From contig JAMPBP010000001.1 of the NCBI GenBank assembly GCA_023666645.1, positions 1,122,112 to 1,186,111 on the forward strand: a stretch of DNA of 64,000 nt, in the 5' to 3' direction. Within the stretch, counting starts at the first letter, position 1. Every line of letters starts with the position of its first letter. The notes under the pieces are model-generated. The model saw nothing but the letters and a program-made list of their open reading frames with translations, had not been told where the DNA came from and made no database searches. This document shows positions 17,764 through 26,496 of this stretch, one piece after another. The position numbers and the translations under genes are program-made. The stretch comes from Clostridiales bacterium (GTDB taxonomy: Bacteria > Bacteroidota > Bacteroidia > Bacteroidales > Muribaculaceae).

Positions 17764-18714
17764 ATGACACTCAAATCATATTTTTCAGTTCTCCTTGCAG
17801 CTTTTTTCATCAGTTCGTCATGCTCCACCATTAAAAAGGTGACAGGTGGCAATTCTTCCACTACAACTGTGTCGCCAAAGACAAATAAAGCTTCATCGGG
17901 GAAAAAGAAAGTGCGCGGCAGACACGCCTCCGGTACCTCTTCACAGACATTGTCCAAGACCATTACCGGCAACGGAGCAACAACCCAACAGTTTTCACAG
18001 GTCGACTCCCTTTCAATCATCTCACATCTAAACGGTGAATGGTACTTTGAGACCGTGGCTGGAAATAAGGTTACAGGTGATGAAGACAGACCATCCATTA
18101 CCTTTGAAAACACCACTGCACGGTTTTACGCGTCCAACGGTTGCAATTATTTCAATGGTGATTTTCATGTCACAGGACACAATGCCATCTCTTTTGACAA
18201 TATCATCATGACGGCCAATCATTGTGAGGAAACACCTTGGGGTGACTACATTTCCAGTTTATGGAATGTCGGCAAGAAATTCTATACAACCAACCGTGGA
18301 GCCGAAGAGTATCTCGACCTGCGTGATTCCAACGACCGCACACTTGCCACGCTACACCGTCACGCCCTCAACCGCCTGAACGGAATGTGGACAGTGTCAC
18401 ACATCAATGGCAGCGTCATTCCACAGGAAAACGCTCCCACCATAGTCATAGACCTTATTGAACGTACCATTCATGGCAACACGGGGTGCAACCTATTCAG
18501 AGGCACCATCTATCAGAGCCCGGATACCGACAGTTCGATACAGTTTCAGGATATGAGCGTGACACGCATGAGCTGTCCCAATTCCACAGTCGAGCGTAAC
18601 TTTCTCGTAGCTATGGAACAAGTAGAGACAGCTTCCCTGTCGACCGATGACCAGGTCACATTCTTTGACAAAAACGGTATGCAACTCGTCACCCTCCTAC
18701 GTTCTCAGCTGTAA
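17764..18714 (+). CDS. Lipoprotein with two META (HslJ-like) domains
   Basis: This 316-aa protein starts at ATG 17764, the only start that places a signal peptide at the N-terminus (MTLKSYFSVLLAAFFISSSC, lipidated Cys20). An open frame extends upstream but is a shadow of the CHR gene. After a Ser/Thr/Lys-rich linker come two META repeats. One carries ASNGCNYFNGDF (about residue 125) and the other NTGCNLFRGTIY (about 240), the family's conserved N-x-C-N core. META proteins occur in envelope or heat-stress settings. No enzymatic role is established. Confidence 0.85.
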   Translation: MTLKSYFSVLLAAFFISSSCSTIKKVTGGNSSTTTVSPKTNKASSGKKKVRGRHASGTSSQTLSKTITGNGATTQQFSQVDSLSIISHLNGEWYFETVAGNKVTGDEDRPSITFENTTARFYASNGCNYFNGDFHVTGHNAISFDNIIMTANHCEETPWGDYISSLWNVGKKFYTTNRGAEEYLDLRDSNDRTLATLHRHALNRLNGMWTVSHINGSVIPQENAPTIVIDLIERTIHGNTGCNLFRGTIYQSPDTDSSIQFQDMSVTRMSCPNSTVERNFLVAMEQVETASLSTDDQVTFFDKNGMQLVTLLRSQL

Positions 18715-18792
18715 AGTGATTGACAACCGGCACAAACGCCCGGCAACATGCGGAACATGGATGCACAAACCACACAAGTTTATATTTGTTTA

Positions 18793-18823
18793 TTGCCTGT
18801 TTCAAAGGATTTGCTTATCTTTG
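18793..18823 (+). promoter_or_regulatory. Promoter of the aryl polyene-type operon
   Basis: A -33 TTGC (18793-18796), a 19-bp spacer and a -7 TATCTTTG (18816-18823) lie 32 bp before the ammonia-lyase start. No other good promoter match was seen inside the following 14.7 kb, so this one may drive all 17 genes. No operator palindrome is evident beside it. Confidence 0.75.
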
Positions 18824-18855
18824 CGCTTTAAAAGACAACACATTCTTATTGCCTG

Positions 18856-20370
18856 ATGACATTAGATTCAACATATGGTATACTCTTTGACAACATGTCA
18901 TTCCAGCCCACGGAAGCTGAGATGGCACGCGTCACTGAGTGTTTCGATTTTCTAAAACAATTTTCACGCGACAAAGTCATATATGGCATCAACACCGGGT
19001 TCGGACCAATGGCCCAGTGGCGTGTCGCCGATGAGTATCTCACTGACCTGCAATACAACATCATACGTAGCCATTCCACAGGAGCCGGACAACCACTGCC
19101 GCTTGTCGACATCAAAGCCGCAATGATAGCAAGAGTGGGGGTGTTCCTGCAAGGGAAATCGGGCGTACACCCTTCGATAGTCCAGCTGCTCACTGAGTTT
19201 ATAAACCGCGACATATATCCATTCATCCCATGTCATGGGAGCGTAGGTGCAAGTGGCGACCTTGTTCAACTCGCCCACATAGCCTTGACACTGATAGGAG
19301 AAGGGAATGTGTTATATCAAGGCCAATGGCAGCCCACATCCGATGTCATGACCAAGACAGGCCTACAGCCCATAAAAATATATATACGCGAAGGCCTATC
19401 GGCAACCAATGGAACATCAGTGATGACAGGCATCGCAGTAGTGAACCAGTATTATGCCGAGCAATTGCTTCGACTTGCAACCTTGGCGGCTGTTTGGATG
19501 AACGAGATAGCCGGCAGCTACGACGACTTGATGTCGGCACCGCTAAACGATTACCGCAACCAGTCGGGACAAATCGAGATAGCAAAAATGATGCGCGAGA
19601 TAGCCCAGGGTTCCAATAGCCTCTCGAAGCGTGAGCATGAGCTATACGACAACAGCCATGCCGGCACCTCCACCTTTGAACATAAGGTTCAAGCCTATTA
19701 TTCACTGCGTTGCATTCCTCAGATTCTCGGTCCGGTCAAAGAAACTCTCGACAATGCCCGACGGGTCATTGAGAACGAGCTGAATGCAGCGAGCGATAAC
19801 CCCGTCATAGACCCGGCGTCACAAAATGTATACCATGGAGGTAATTTCCACGGCGATTACATCTCGCTTGAACAGGATAAGGTGAAAATTGCCCTGGTGC
19901 GACTTGTCATGACTGCCGAGCGTCAACTCAACTATCTCTTCCACGACCGCATCAACGGTATTCTTCCGCCGTTCCTCAATCTTGGAACGCTCGGACTAAA
20001 CTATGGCATGCAAGCCTGTCAGTTCACAGCCACATCAACTACAGCCGAGTGCCAGACACTCGCCATGCCCAATTATGTGCACAGTATCCCCAACAATAAT
20101 GACAATCAGGATATAGTGTCCATGGGAACCAATACAGCCTTGCTGACACGTCGCGTCATAGACAATGCCTATCAGGTACTCGCCATTCAATATATAGCAC
20201 TGGCCCAAGCAACCGATTGCCTTGACAAGACCGGTCAACTCGCTCCTTCTACAAGAAGTGCCTATGATGCAGTAAGAACGATAATAGACACCCGTATCGA
20301 CGACAAGCCATTCTATAACGAGGTAGAACGCATGCAATCAATGCTTAAAGCCTTCAAAATGACTATCTGA
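18856..20370 (+). CDS. Aromatic amino acid ammonia-lyase, probably tyrosine-specific
   Basis: The 504-aa MIO enzyme eliminates ammonia from an aromatic amino acid. The MIO cofactor triad is Ala132-Ser133-Gly134 in GSVGASGDLVQLAH, and the catalytic tyrosine is Tyr43 in YGINTGFG. The selectivity pair is Ser72-His73 (IIRSHSTGAG), which textbook rules assign to histidine. From memory, however, the Flavobacterium johnsoniae tyrosine ammonia-lyase of the flexirubin pathway has the same pair and very similar blocks (YHGGNFHGDYISLE, HSIPNNNDNQDIVSMGTN). As first gene of a polyene operon it most likely makes 4-coumarate as starter acid. Histidine ammonia-lyase is the alternative, but no other hut gene is nearby. 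Confidence 0.82.
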   Translation: MTLDSTYGILFDNMSFQPTEAEMARVTECFDFLKQFSRDKVIYGINTGFGPMAQWRVADEYLTDLQYNIIRSHSTGAGQPLPLVDIKAAMIARVGVFLQGKSGVHPSIVQLLTEFINRDIYPFIPCHGSVGASGDLVQLAHIALTLIGEGNVLYQGQWQPTSDVMTKTGLQPIKIYIREGLSATNGTSVMTGIAVVNQYYAEQLLRLATLAAVWMNEIAGSYDDLMSAPLNDYRNQSGQIEIAKMMREIAQGSNSLSKREHELYDNSHAGTSTFEHKVQAYYSLRCIPQILGPVKETLDNARRVIENELNAASDNPVIDPASQNVYHGGNFHGDYISLEQDKVKIALVRLVMTAERQLNYLFHDRINGILPPFLNLGTLGLNYGMQACQFTATSTTAECQTLAMPNYVHSIPNNNDNQDIVSMGTNTALLTRRVIDNAYQVLAIQYIALAQATDCLDKTGQLAPSTRSAYDAVRTIIDTRIDDKPFYNEVERMQSMLKAFKMTI

Positions 20371-20372
20371 TT

Positions 20373-21104
20373 ATGAAAAAATATGCTCTCGTAACCGGAT
20401 CTTCCCGCGGGCTCGGACGAGCCATAGCTCTAAAGCTCTCGGAGAACGGATTGCCGGTGATAATAAATTATCAGTCCAACGCCAGGGCCGCCCAGGATAC
20501 TGCCGATGAGATTATCGGACTCGGGGGAGAGGCTCATATTCTACAATGTGACGTCAGCGACCCTGAGCAGATAGAAAAAGCGATTGTGCAATGGGAAGAA
20601 AACCACCCCGACGACTATATTGACATTCTGGTCAACAATGCTGGAATAAGGCAGGATGCCTTAATGATTTTCATGCAGAACGAACAATGGCACAAAGTAC
20701 TCGACGTGACACTAAACGGTTTCTTTTACCTCACACGCAGAGTGCTCAAAAACATGCTCACGCATCGCCATGGCCGTGTCATCAACATAACATCACTCTC
20801 GGGCATCAAGGGAATGCCGGGGCAAGTCAATTACTCAGCGGCCAAAGCTGCATTAATTGGAGCTACAAAAGCTCTCGCCCTGGAAGTGGCACCACGTCGT
20901 GTCACTGTTAACGCCGTCGCACCCGGATTTATCGAAACCGACATGACTGCCGAACTGCCGGTAAACGAATTGAAAAAAATGGTTCCGCTGGGACGTTTCG
21001 GTAAGCCTGAGGAAGTAGCTTCGCTCGTGGCTTTTCTGGCCTCAGATTCATCGGCATACATCACCGGTGAAGTCATATCAATCAATGGCGGATTATATAC
21101 ATAA
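20373..21104 (+). CDS. 3-oxoacyl-ACP reductase, FabG-like
   Basis: This 243-aa short-chain dehydrogenase has the NADPH motif TGSSRGLGRAIA (residues 8-19), NNAG in VNNAGIRQD, catalytic Ser, Tyr and Lys in TSLSGIKGMPGQVNYSAAKAAL, and a C-terminal SSAYITGEVISINGG. In this operon it should reduce the 3-keto group after each ketosynthase extension. It starts 2 nt after the ammonia-lyase stop. Fatty-acid FabG activity is possible, but the context favours a dedicated polyene reductase. Confidence 0.9.
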   Translation: MKKYALVTGSSRGLGRAIALKLSENGLPVIINYQSNARAAQDTADEIIGLGGEAHILQCDVSDPEQIEKAIVQWEENHPDDYIDILVNNAGIRQDALMIFMQNEQWHKVLDVTLNGFFYLTRRVLKNMLTHRHGRVINITSLSGIKGMPGQVNYSAAKAALIGATKALALEVAPRRVTVNAVAPGFIETDMTAELPVNELKKMVPLGRFGKPEEVASLVAFLASDSSAYITGEVISINGGLYT

Positions 21105-21121
21105 CAATAAATTACACTGAT

Positions 21122-22216
21122 ATGCATCTTTCACAGGCTCTGAAAAAGAAATATACTTCAGAACAACTGTCAGCACGCGATGCACAGCGTCTTGCTGAGT
21201 TTATAGCGTTCTCTCCGATGGTGTTCCAGGTGTCACGTATCATGGTGCATCATGGTGTACTTGACGCCTTGCGCGACAGCGATGACGGGCTGACGGTAAT
21301 CGAAGTGTCACAATCGTGTGGCATGAGTATCTATGCCGCCAAGATATTGCTTGAGGCCTCACTCTCAATAGGCACCGTAATAGTTAATCCTGACACAGAA
21401 AAATTTTCGCTCACAAAGGCCGGTTGGTTTCTTATCACCGAAAAGCGTACGCGTGTCAACTTGGATTTCAACCACGATGTCAATTATGAGGGACTGTTCA
21501 AACTTGACGAAGCTCTCGCATCAGGCCAGCCCTCCGGTCTGAAGCACTTCGGGGACTGGCCCACAGTATATGAAGGACTCTCAAGCCTTCCTGAACAGGT
21601 TCAGAAAAGTTGGTTTGGATTTGACCATTTCTACAGTGATGGAGCTTTTGACCAAGCTCTTGAAATAGTATTCAGCCGCCCCACCAGGAAATTGCTTGAT
21701 GTAGGAGGCAATACCGGACGTTGGGCCTCCCGATGTGTAACCTATTCGGACAATGTGGAAGTTACAATTGTCGACTTGCCACAACAATTACATCTCATGG
21801 AGAAAGCGGTAGCAACAATTGATGGAGCCGACCGCATTCATGGATATCCAATGAATCTTCTTGAGAAGGACAGTGCATTTCCAACTGATGAACAATGGGA
21901 TGCCATATGGATGAGTCAGTTTCTCGATTGCTTCAGCGAACAAGAGATTGTGAGTATTCTTTCACGAGCCGCCAAAGCAATGACGCCCGACACGCATCTT
22001 TATATCATGGAGACATTGTGGGACCGTCAACGCTTCGAGCCAGCCGCGCTATGTCTCACACTCACGAGTGTTTATTTTACCGCTATCGCTAATGGCAACA
22101 GCAAGATGTACAATACCGATGACATGACCAGACTCATCAACGAGGCGGGATTGAAAGTAATAACAATCCACGACAACCTGGGACAAGGTCACAGTATAAT
22201 TGAATGTTCCCTATAA
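21122..22216 (+). CDS. SAM-dependent methyltransferase, O-methyltransferase family 2-like
   Basis: The 364-aa protein has an N-terminal winged-helix dimerisation-like region (about 20-100) and a Rossmann methyltransferase domain with the SAM loop LLDVGGNTGRWASR (about 190-203). It also has IVDLPQQLHLM and MSQFLDCFSEQEIVSIL, as in acetylserotonin or plant-type O-methyltransferases. It may methylate the aromatic head group or the chain. Aryl polyenes often carry ring methyl groups, but whether this enzyme works on oxygen or carbon cannot be told. It is 17 nt downstream of the reductase gene. Confidence 0.8.
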   Translation: MHLSQALKKKYTSEQLSARDAQRLAEFIAFSPMVFQVSRIMVHHGVLDALRDSDDGLTVIEVSQSCGMSIYAAKILLEASLSIGTVIVNPDTEKFSLTKAGWFLITEKRTRVNLDFNHDVNYEGLFKLDEALASGQPSGLKHFGDWPTVYEGLSSLPEQVQKSWFGFDHFYSDGAFDQALEIVFSRPTRKLLDVGGNTGRWASRCVTYSDNVEVTIVDLPQQLHLMEKAVATIDGADRIHGYPMNLLEKDSAFPTDEQWDAIWMSQFLDCFSEQEIVSILSRAAKAMTPDTHLYIMETLWDRQRFEPAALCLTLTSVYFTAIANGNSKMYNTDDMTRLINEAGLKVITIHDNLGQGHSIIECSL

Positions 22217-22266
22217 TATTTACATCAAGATAAAGAACAACATAAAATCGAAATATATACATTGCA

Positions 22267-22506
22267 ATGAAAAGAGAAGATATTGAAGAAAAAGTTAAAG
22301 CTTTTCTCATAGACGACTTAGAGGTAGATGAAGAAGTGATAGCGCCCGATGCCAGGCTCAAGGATGACCTGGGCATCGACAGTCTCGACTTTGTTGACAT
22401 CGTGGTTATCGTGGAGCGCAACTTTGGCTTTAAAATAAAGCCTGAGGAAATGGCTGGCGTAGAGACATTGAAAGATTTCTGTGACTATATCGAGCGCAAC
22501 GTCTGA
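22267..22506 (+). CDS. Acyl carrier protein 1 of the polyene cluster
   Basis: This 79-aa acidic carrier protein has the phosphopantetheine attachment serine Ser39 in LGIDSLDFVDIV. The helix II pattern DFVDIVVIVERNFGFKI is typical. It is the first of two carrier proteins in the operon. This one lies among the methyltransferase and acyltransferase genes, so it may carry the starter or the finished chain. Two ACPs are usual in aryl polyene clusters. Confidence 0.92.
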   Translation: MKREDIEEKVKAFLIDDLEVDEEVIAPDARLKDDLGIDSLDFVDIVVIVERNFGFKIKPEEMAGVETLKDFCDYIERNV

Positions 22507-22541
22507 GTCAATTTCCATGCTCTCATAATCACCCCCTCAAA

Positions 22542-23474
22542 GTGACACAACCCGACGGTAGACAATGGCAAGGTACCACGGCCGGTACGACATGGATGCA
22601 ACGGTCACTCGTCAACATGATGCGCTATATACCACTGCGCCTCATGTATGGCTTCGCCTCTGTATTTGTGCTTCCATTCTGGATGCTCGCAAAGCGTCAG
22701 CCGGTCAAAGACATAGCCCGTTACTTCAGGAAACATCACGGCAAGAGCGGGATCGACTTGTGGAAAGCGGTATGGCTCAATCATTACCGCATGATGCAGA
22801 TTGTCATTGATAAATTTGCAGCCTATGGCGGACATCGGTTCAAATTCACTTTTGATGGAAACGAGGCATTCAAAGAACTGGAGAGCAAGCCAGAGGGTTT
22901 CATCATGCTCAGTTCCCACATGGGCAACTCTGAGCTTGTTGGATTCTCATTGGGCTCGTCACTGAAGCATATCTCGGCCCTTGTTTACGGTGGTGAATCG
23001 CCCACAGTGATGGAAAATCGCCGTCGGCTACTGGCTATGCACAACATTGACATGATTCCCGTCGATGACTCGCTAAACCACATTTTTGAAATCAACAATG
23101 CCCTTGCATCTGGCAACATCGTAGGAATGCCTGCCGACAGGGTAGTGGGATCGCCCAAAACCTTCGAGACAGATTTTCTCGGTGCCAAGGCCAGTTTCCC
23201 TCTTGGCGCTTTTGCTACGGCTGTACAACGCGATGTGGCAACCATTGCCATTTTCATGATTAAGGACGGTATAGACCACTATCGACTTGTCGTGCGGCCG
23301 GTAAAGCTTGATAGTCATGTCTCACAATCACTGAATCGCAGACAAAAGATGGTCTCACTTGGACAAGAATTTGTCAAGATACTTGAGCAGATTGTAAAAC
23401 AGTACCCTCACCAATGGTTCAACTTTTACGATTTCTGGAACGAACAACAATCGACCGATAATCCCGAACAATGA
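22542..23474 (+). CDS. LpxL/HtrB-like lysophospholipid acyltransferase
   Basis: This 310-aa acyltransferase of the lauroyl/myristoyl family has the active-site motif SSHMGNSELVG (H-x4-E, about residue 128) and a later MPADRVVGSPK arginine block. An N-terminal hydrophobic patch (about 25-50) suggests membrane attachment. It may transfer the polyene chain from ACP to a lipid or sugar acceptor. The frame opens with GTG at 22542. An in-frame ATG at 22596 is an alternative start that would shorten the protein by 18 residues. It overlaps the following dehydratase-like gene as ATGA. Confidence 0.83.
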   Translation: MTQPDGRQWQGTTAGTTWMQRSLVNMMRYIPLRLMYGFASVFVLPFWMLAKRQPVKDIARYFRKHHGKSGIDLWKAVWLNHYRMMQIVIDKFAAYGGHRFKFTFDGNEAFKELESKPEGFIMLSSHMGNSELVGFSLGSSLKHISALVYGGESPTVMENRRRLLAMHNIDMIPVDDSLNHIFEINNALASGNIVGMPADRVVGSPKTFETDFLGAKASFPLGAFATAVQRDVATIAIFMIKDGIDHYRLVVRPVKLDSHVSQSLNRRQKMVSLGQEFVKILEQIVKQYPHQWFNFYDFWNEQQSTDNPEQ

Positions 23475-23899
23475 AACACATAGATATCGATATATATGAC
23501 ATCATTCCACAAAGGCCACCTATGGTAATGGTTAACCGACTGCTCGAATGTGACAACACGACAAGCGTGACAGACTATACCATTACCCCTTCATGCATAT
23601 TCCTTACCGATGGAAAGCTCATGGCCGAGGGTATTATGGAAAATATCGCACAGACATGTGCGGCACGCATCGGTTACCAGAATCTGATTGCCGGTAGCAA
23701 GGTGAAACTGGGTTTTATTGGAGCGGTTAAAGATTTCAAGGTCAATGCTTTTCCTAAAAAGGGTGAGCGTATTGTAACACGCATTACGGTAAAGGAGGAA
23801 ATTTTTGGCATAACACTCGTTGATGCTTCCGTAGTTCTTGATGATACAGTAATAGCTACGACAACCATGAAGATTGCGCTAAGCGAGATTGATGCTTGA
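23471..23899 (+). CDS. Hotdog-fold dehydratase-like protein (ApeP/FabZ-related)
   Basis: The 142-aa protein has a FabZ/ApeP-like start, DIIPQRPPMVMVNRLLE, and a central hotdog helix, MENIAQTCAARIGYQN, that keeps the Glu of dehydratases. The usual HFPG histidine motif is absent: the equivalent region reads FLTDGKLMAEG. It may therefore be the non-catalytic or structural partner of a second dehydratase, probably the 28736-29110 product, as recalled for the ApeI/ApeP pair of E. coli. It is translationally coupled to the acyltransferase gene. Confidence 0.78.
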   Translation: MKHIDIDIYDIIPQRPPMVMVNRLLECDNTTSVTDYTITPSCIFLTDGKLMAEGIMENIAQTCAARIGYQNLIAGSKVKLGFIGAVKDFKVNAFPKKGERIVTRITVKEEIFGITLVDASVVLDDTVIATTTMKIALSEIDA

Positions 23900-23965
23900 A
23901 GAAAGAACGAGAATATTGTCACTCCGATTGAAATTCATTAATTGGCCTGAAGTAACAAGAACAGA

Positions 23966-24415
23966 ATGAAAAGAAATATATCGCTGGGACTTCCACAATT
24001 GGTGGCAAGCAAGGAAATAAGGGTGAGGTTCAGTGAAGTAGATTCAATGAACATCGTATGGCATGGATCATACCCATTGTACTTTGAGGATGCACGTGAA
24101 GCTTTTGGCCTAAAATATGGAATCGACTATCTCACTATTTTTGGCAATGGTTACTATGCACCACTTGTCGACATTCAATTCCACTACAAACGCCCCATCG
24201 TCTACGGCATGACTGTGCGTGTCGACATTATATATAGACCAACTCCTGCTGCCAAGATTGTATTTGAATATGAAATCTACAATACTTCCGATGGAACATT
24301 GATGGCTACCGGTAGTTCCACCCAGGTGTTCATGGACAAAGAATACAATCTTGTGTGGACTAATCCTGATTTCTACGAAAATTGGAAAAAAGAACACAAC
24401 CAAATTCCACTGTAA
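23966..24415 (+). CDS. Acyl-ACP/CoA thioesterase, 4HBT family
   Basis: This 149-aa hotdog protein has the 4-hydroxybenzoyl-CoA thioesterase motif in RFSEVDSMNIVWHGSYPLYF, with the catalytic aspartate (Asp27) followed by EDAREAFG. Such enzymes in aryl polyene clusters are thought to release or edit ACP-bound chains. A 66-nt gap separates it from the preceding gene and 13 nt from the ketosynthase gene. Specificity is not visible. Confidence 0.85.
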   Translation: MKRNISLGLPQLVASKEIRVRFSEVDSMNIVWHGSYPLYFEDAREAFGLKYGIDYLTIFGNGYYAPLVDIQFHYKRPIVYGMTVRVDIIYRPTPAAKIVFEYEIYNTSDGTLMATGSSTQVFMDKEYNLVWTNPDFYENWKKEHNQIPL

Positions 24416-24428
24416 CCCCAAATCAAAG

Positions 24429-25571
24429 ATGGTCATTGTCAATGGAACAAATATAATCAGTGCACTTGGCACAACCTCACAGCAGTGTTACGAGTCTGTG
24501 AGGAAGGGGAATTGCGCCTTGTTGTTGCATGACGCTTCCAAGTTCAATGTGTCAGATGATCTGTGGGCATCGACAGTCGATACCGATTCTCTTCCCGAAC
24601 ATGGCAATTTCCATACCACACGTCTGGAAAAGATGGCACTCAACTCAATAGCTGCGGCTCTCGATGATGCGGCTAATGCTCAAACCGGACACATTGACCC
24701 CACTGACGCCGACACCATTTTCATATTGTCGACAACCAAAGGAAATATCGACCTTCTCGATTCCTCTCGCGAAGATATTCCTGCCGACCGCGTTTACCTC
24801 TCCCGCACAGCTTCATTTATTTCCACAACAATGGGAAACGGCAATCAACCTATTGTTGTCTCCAATGCCTGCATCTCAGGGCTATCGGCCCTGATTGTAG
24901 CAAAGCGTCTGCTCGATTCCAATTTATACCGCAATGCCATCGTGGTGGGTGTTGATGAACTTACACGATTCACCATTTCGGGCTTTCAATCCTTCAAGGC
25001 ATTATCTCCCTGCCGATGCCAACCATTCGATGCCAACCGCCAGGGACTCAACCTTGGTGAGGCTGCTGCCACCATGATTTTGACTCGTGTAGACAAGCTT
25101 TCACCCGGGCAATGGACCTTGCAAAGAGGCTCAATGCATAATGATGCAAATCACATATCGGGGCCATCAAGGGTAGGAGAGGGGAGCTATCTATGTCTCA
25201 AGGACCTAACCGAGGATTTTGACACTTCTATTATTGCAAATATCAACGCTCATGGCACCGCGACCCAATACAACGACGAAATGGAATCCATAGCCATAAA
25301 CAGGGCTGGACTTGCCCATATTCCGGTAAACGCCTACAAAGGGTATATTGGACATACTCTTGGTGCCGCCGGTATTCTTGAGTGCATTCTCTCCATGAAA
25401 TCGCTCGACAATTCACTAATTTCAGCGACCGCCGGATATGAGACGTGTGGTGTTTCCAACAATCTTGACATTGTAAGCGAGAACCGTCCCACCGACAATA
25501 AATGTTTCATCAAGATGCTTTCGGGCTTTGGTGGGAGCAATGCCGCTTTAATGATGCGAAAGGAGGTGTAA
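24429..25571 (+). CDS. Beta-ketoacyl-ACP synthase, complete active site
   Basis: This 380-aa thiolase-fold ketosynthase has a full Cys-His-His triad: Cys148 in VVSNACISG, His275 in NAHGTAT and His309 in GYIGHTLGAAG. It condenses malonyl-ACP with a growing or starter acyl chain. I chose ATG 24429 because the protein then begins at the usual first strand (MVIVNGTNIISALG). An open frame runs upstream to 24351 inside the thioesterase gene. It is followed directly by a truncated ketosynthase-like gene, its likely partner. Confidence 0.9.
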   Translation: MVIVNGTNIISALGTTSQQCYESVRKGNCALLLHDASKFNVSDDLWASTVDTDSLPEHGNFHTTRLEKMALNSIAAALDDAANAQTGHIDPTDADTIFILSTTKGNIDLLDSSREDIPADRVYLSRTASFISTTMGNGNQPIVVSNACISGLSALIVAKRLLDSNLYRNAIVVGVDELTRFTISGFQSFKALSPCRCQPFDANRQGLNLGEAAATMILTRVDKLSPGQWTLQRGSMHNDANHISGPSRVGEGSYLCLKDLTEDFDTSIIANINAHGTATQYNDEMESIAINRAGLAHIPVNAYKGYIGHTLGAAGILECILSMKSLDNSLISATAGYETCGVSNNLDIVSENRPTDNKCFIKMLSGFGGSNAALMMRKEV

Positions 25572-25573
25572 TG

Positions 25574-26185
25574 ATGGATACAGTTATAATCGACAATGAT
25601 CGCGTAATGTATAATGGAATGCCGGTTGACACCAACGGGCTTTCGGGCAGTGAAATGCTCACTCATCTTTACAAGGTGAGAAAAACAGCCTATCCAAAAT
25701 TTTACAAGATGGATTCTTTGTGCCGACTGGGATTTATCGGTGCCGAACTGCTGCTCGACCAAGATGCGCGAAAGATTAGCGACGTTCCCGACCCATTTCA
25801 CGCCGTTGTGGTAATAGGCCATGCAGGATCGATGATCAACGATTGTAATTTCCAGCATACCATAGCCGATGCCAAAGAATACTATCCATCACCGGCAATA
25901 TTTGTCTACACGCTGGCCAATATCGTTACCGGTGAGATTGCTATCCGCCACAAACTGCGTGGTGAGTCATCAAGTTTCATTCTCGACCGTTACAATCCAG
26001 AAATGATAACAAATCTTATGTTCTCGACCTTGGCTGACGATAAGGTGGAGATGATAACGGGAGGATGGGTAGATTATGAGCCCAATGGTAATATGTCTCT
26101 CAGATTTGTCAATATCGACAGGTCAACAACACATTCTCAACTAATTGATTTCCTGGAGACCAACCAGCTATTCTATCAGTTATAG
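25574..26185 (+). CDS. Short ketosynthase-fold protein, chain-length-factor-like
   Basis: The 203-aa protein resembles only the N-terminal half of a ketosynthase. PSPAIFVYTLANIVTGEIAI and KLRGESSSFIL correspond to the strands before the nucleophile, but there is no active-site cysteine and no histidine motifs follow. It resembles the short ApeC-type (ketoacyl-synt_2) proteins of E. coli aryl polyene clusters, which pair with a ketosynthase as chain-length factor. Start: ATG 25574, 7 nt after a perfect AGGAGG (25561-25566), is better spaced than ATG 25571. Strong Shine-Dalgarno sites are rare in this phylum. Confidence 0.72.
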   Translation: MDTVIIDNDRVMYNGMPVDTNGLSGSEMLTHLYKVRKTAYPKFYKMDSLCRLGFIGAELLLDQDARKISDVPDPFHAVVVIGHAGSMINDCNFQHTIADAKEYYPSPAIFVYTLANIVTGEIAIRHKLRGESSSFILDRYNPEMITNLMFSTLADDKVEMITGGWVDYEPNGNMSLRFVNIDRSTTHSQLIDFLETNQLFYQL

Positions 26186-26238
26186 ATTGACAACCCAATA
26201 CTTGTACAATAAAATTAAAACCACTATTTATACTTATT

Positions 26239-26496
26239 ATGGAAAATCTCGTAAAAGAACTTAAAGAACAGATAATCGATGTATTGAATCTCGAGGAGAT
26301 TACTCCTGAGGATATTGATGAGAACGCACCACTCTTTGGTGAAGGTCTGGGTCTCGACTCTATCGATGCTCTTGAACTCATCGTCATGATGGAAAAGAAC
26401 TATGGCATACGTCTGAGCGACCCTGCCCAAGGAAAAGAAATATTCAAATCGGTTGCCGTCATGGCCGATTATATCAGCAAGAACCGTAAGAAATAA
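26239..26496 (+). CDS. Acyl carrier protein 2 of the polyene cluster
   Basis: This 85-aa carrier protein has the attachment serine Ser41 in LGLDSIDALELI. It is acidic overall and ends in a basic tail, KNRKK. Its stop overlaps the next ketosynthase start by one base (TAATG), which suggests the two work together in chain extension. Differences from ACP 1 around the attachment helix (DALELIVMMEK versus DFVDIVVIVER) suggest separate partners. Confidence 0.93.
   Translation: MENLVKELKEQIIDVLNLEEITPEDIDENAPLFGEGLGLDSIDALELIVMMEKNYGIRLSDPAQGKEIFKSVAVMADYISKNRKK

Noticed and set aside
19346..19705. Open frames antisense to the ammonia-lyase and other operon genes
   Set aside because: They have shadow-frame composition and no promoter, and the plus-strand frames carry the conserved motifs.
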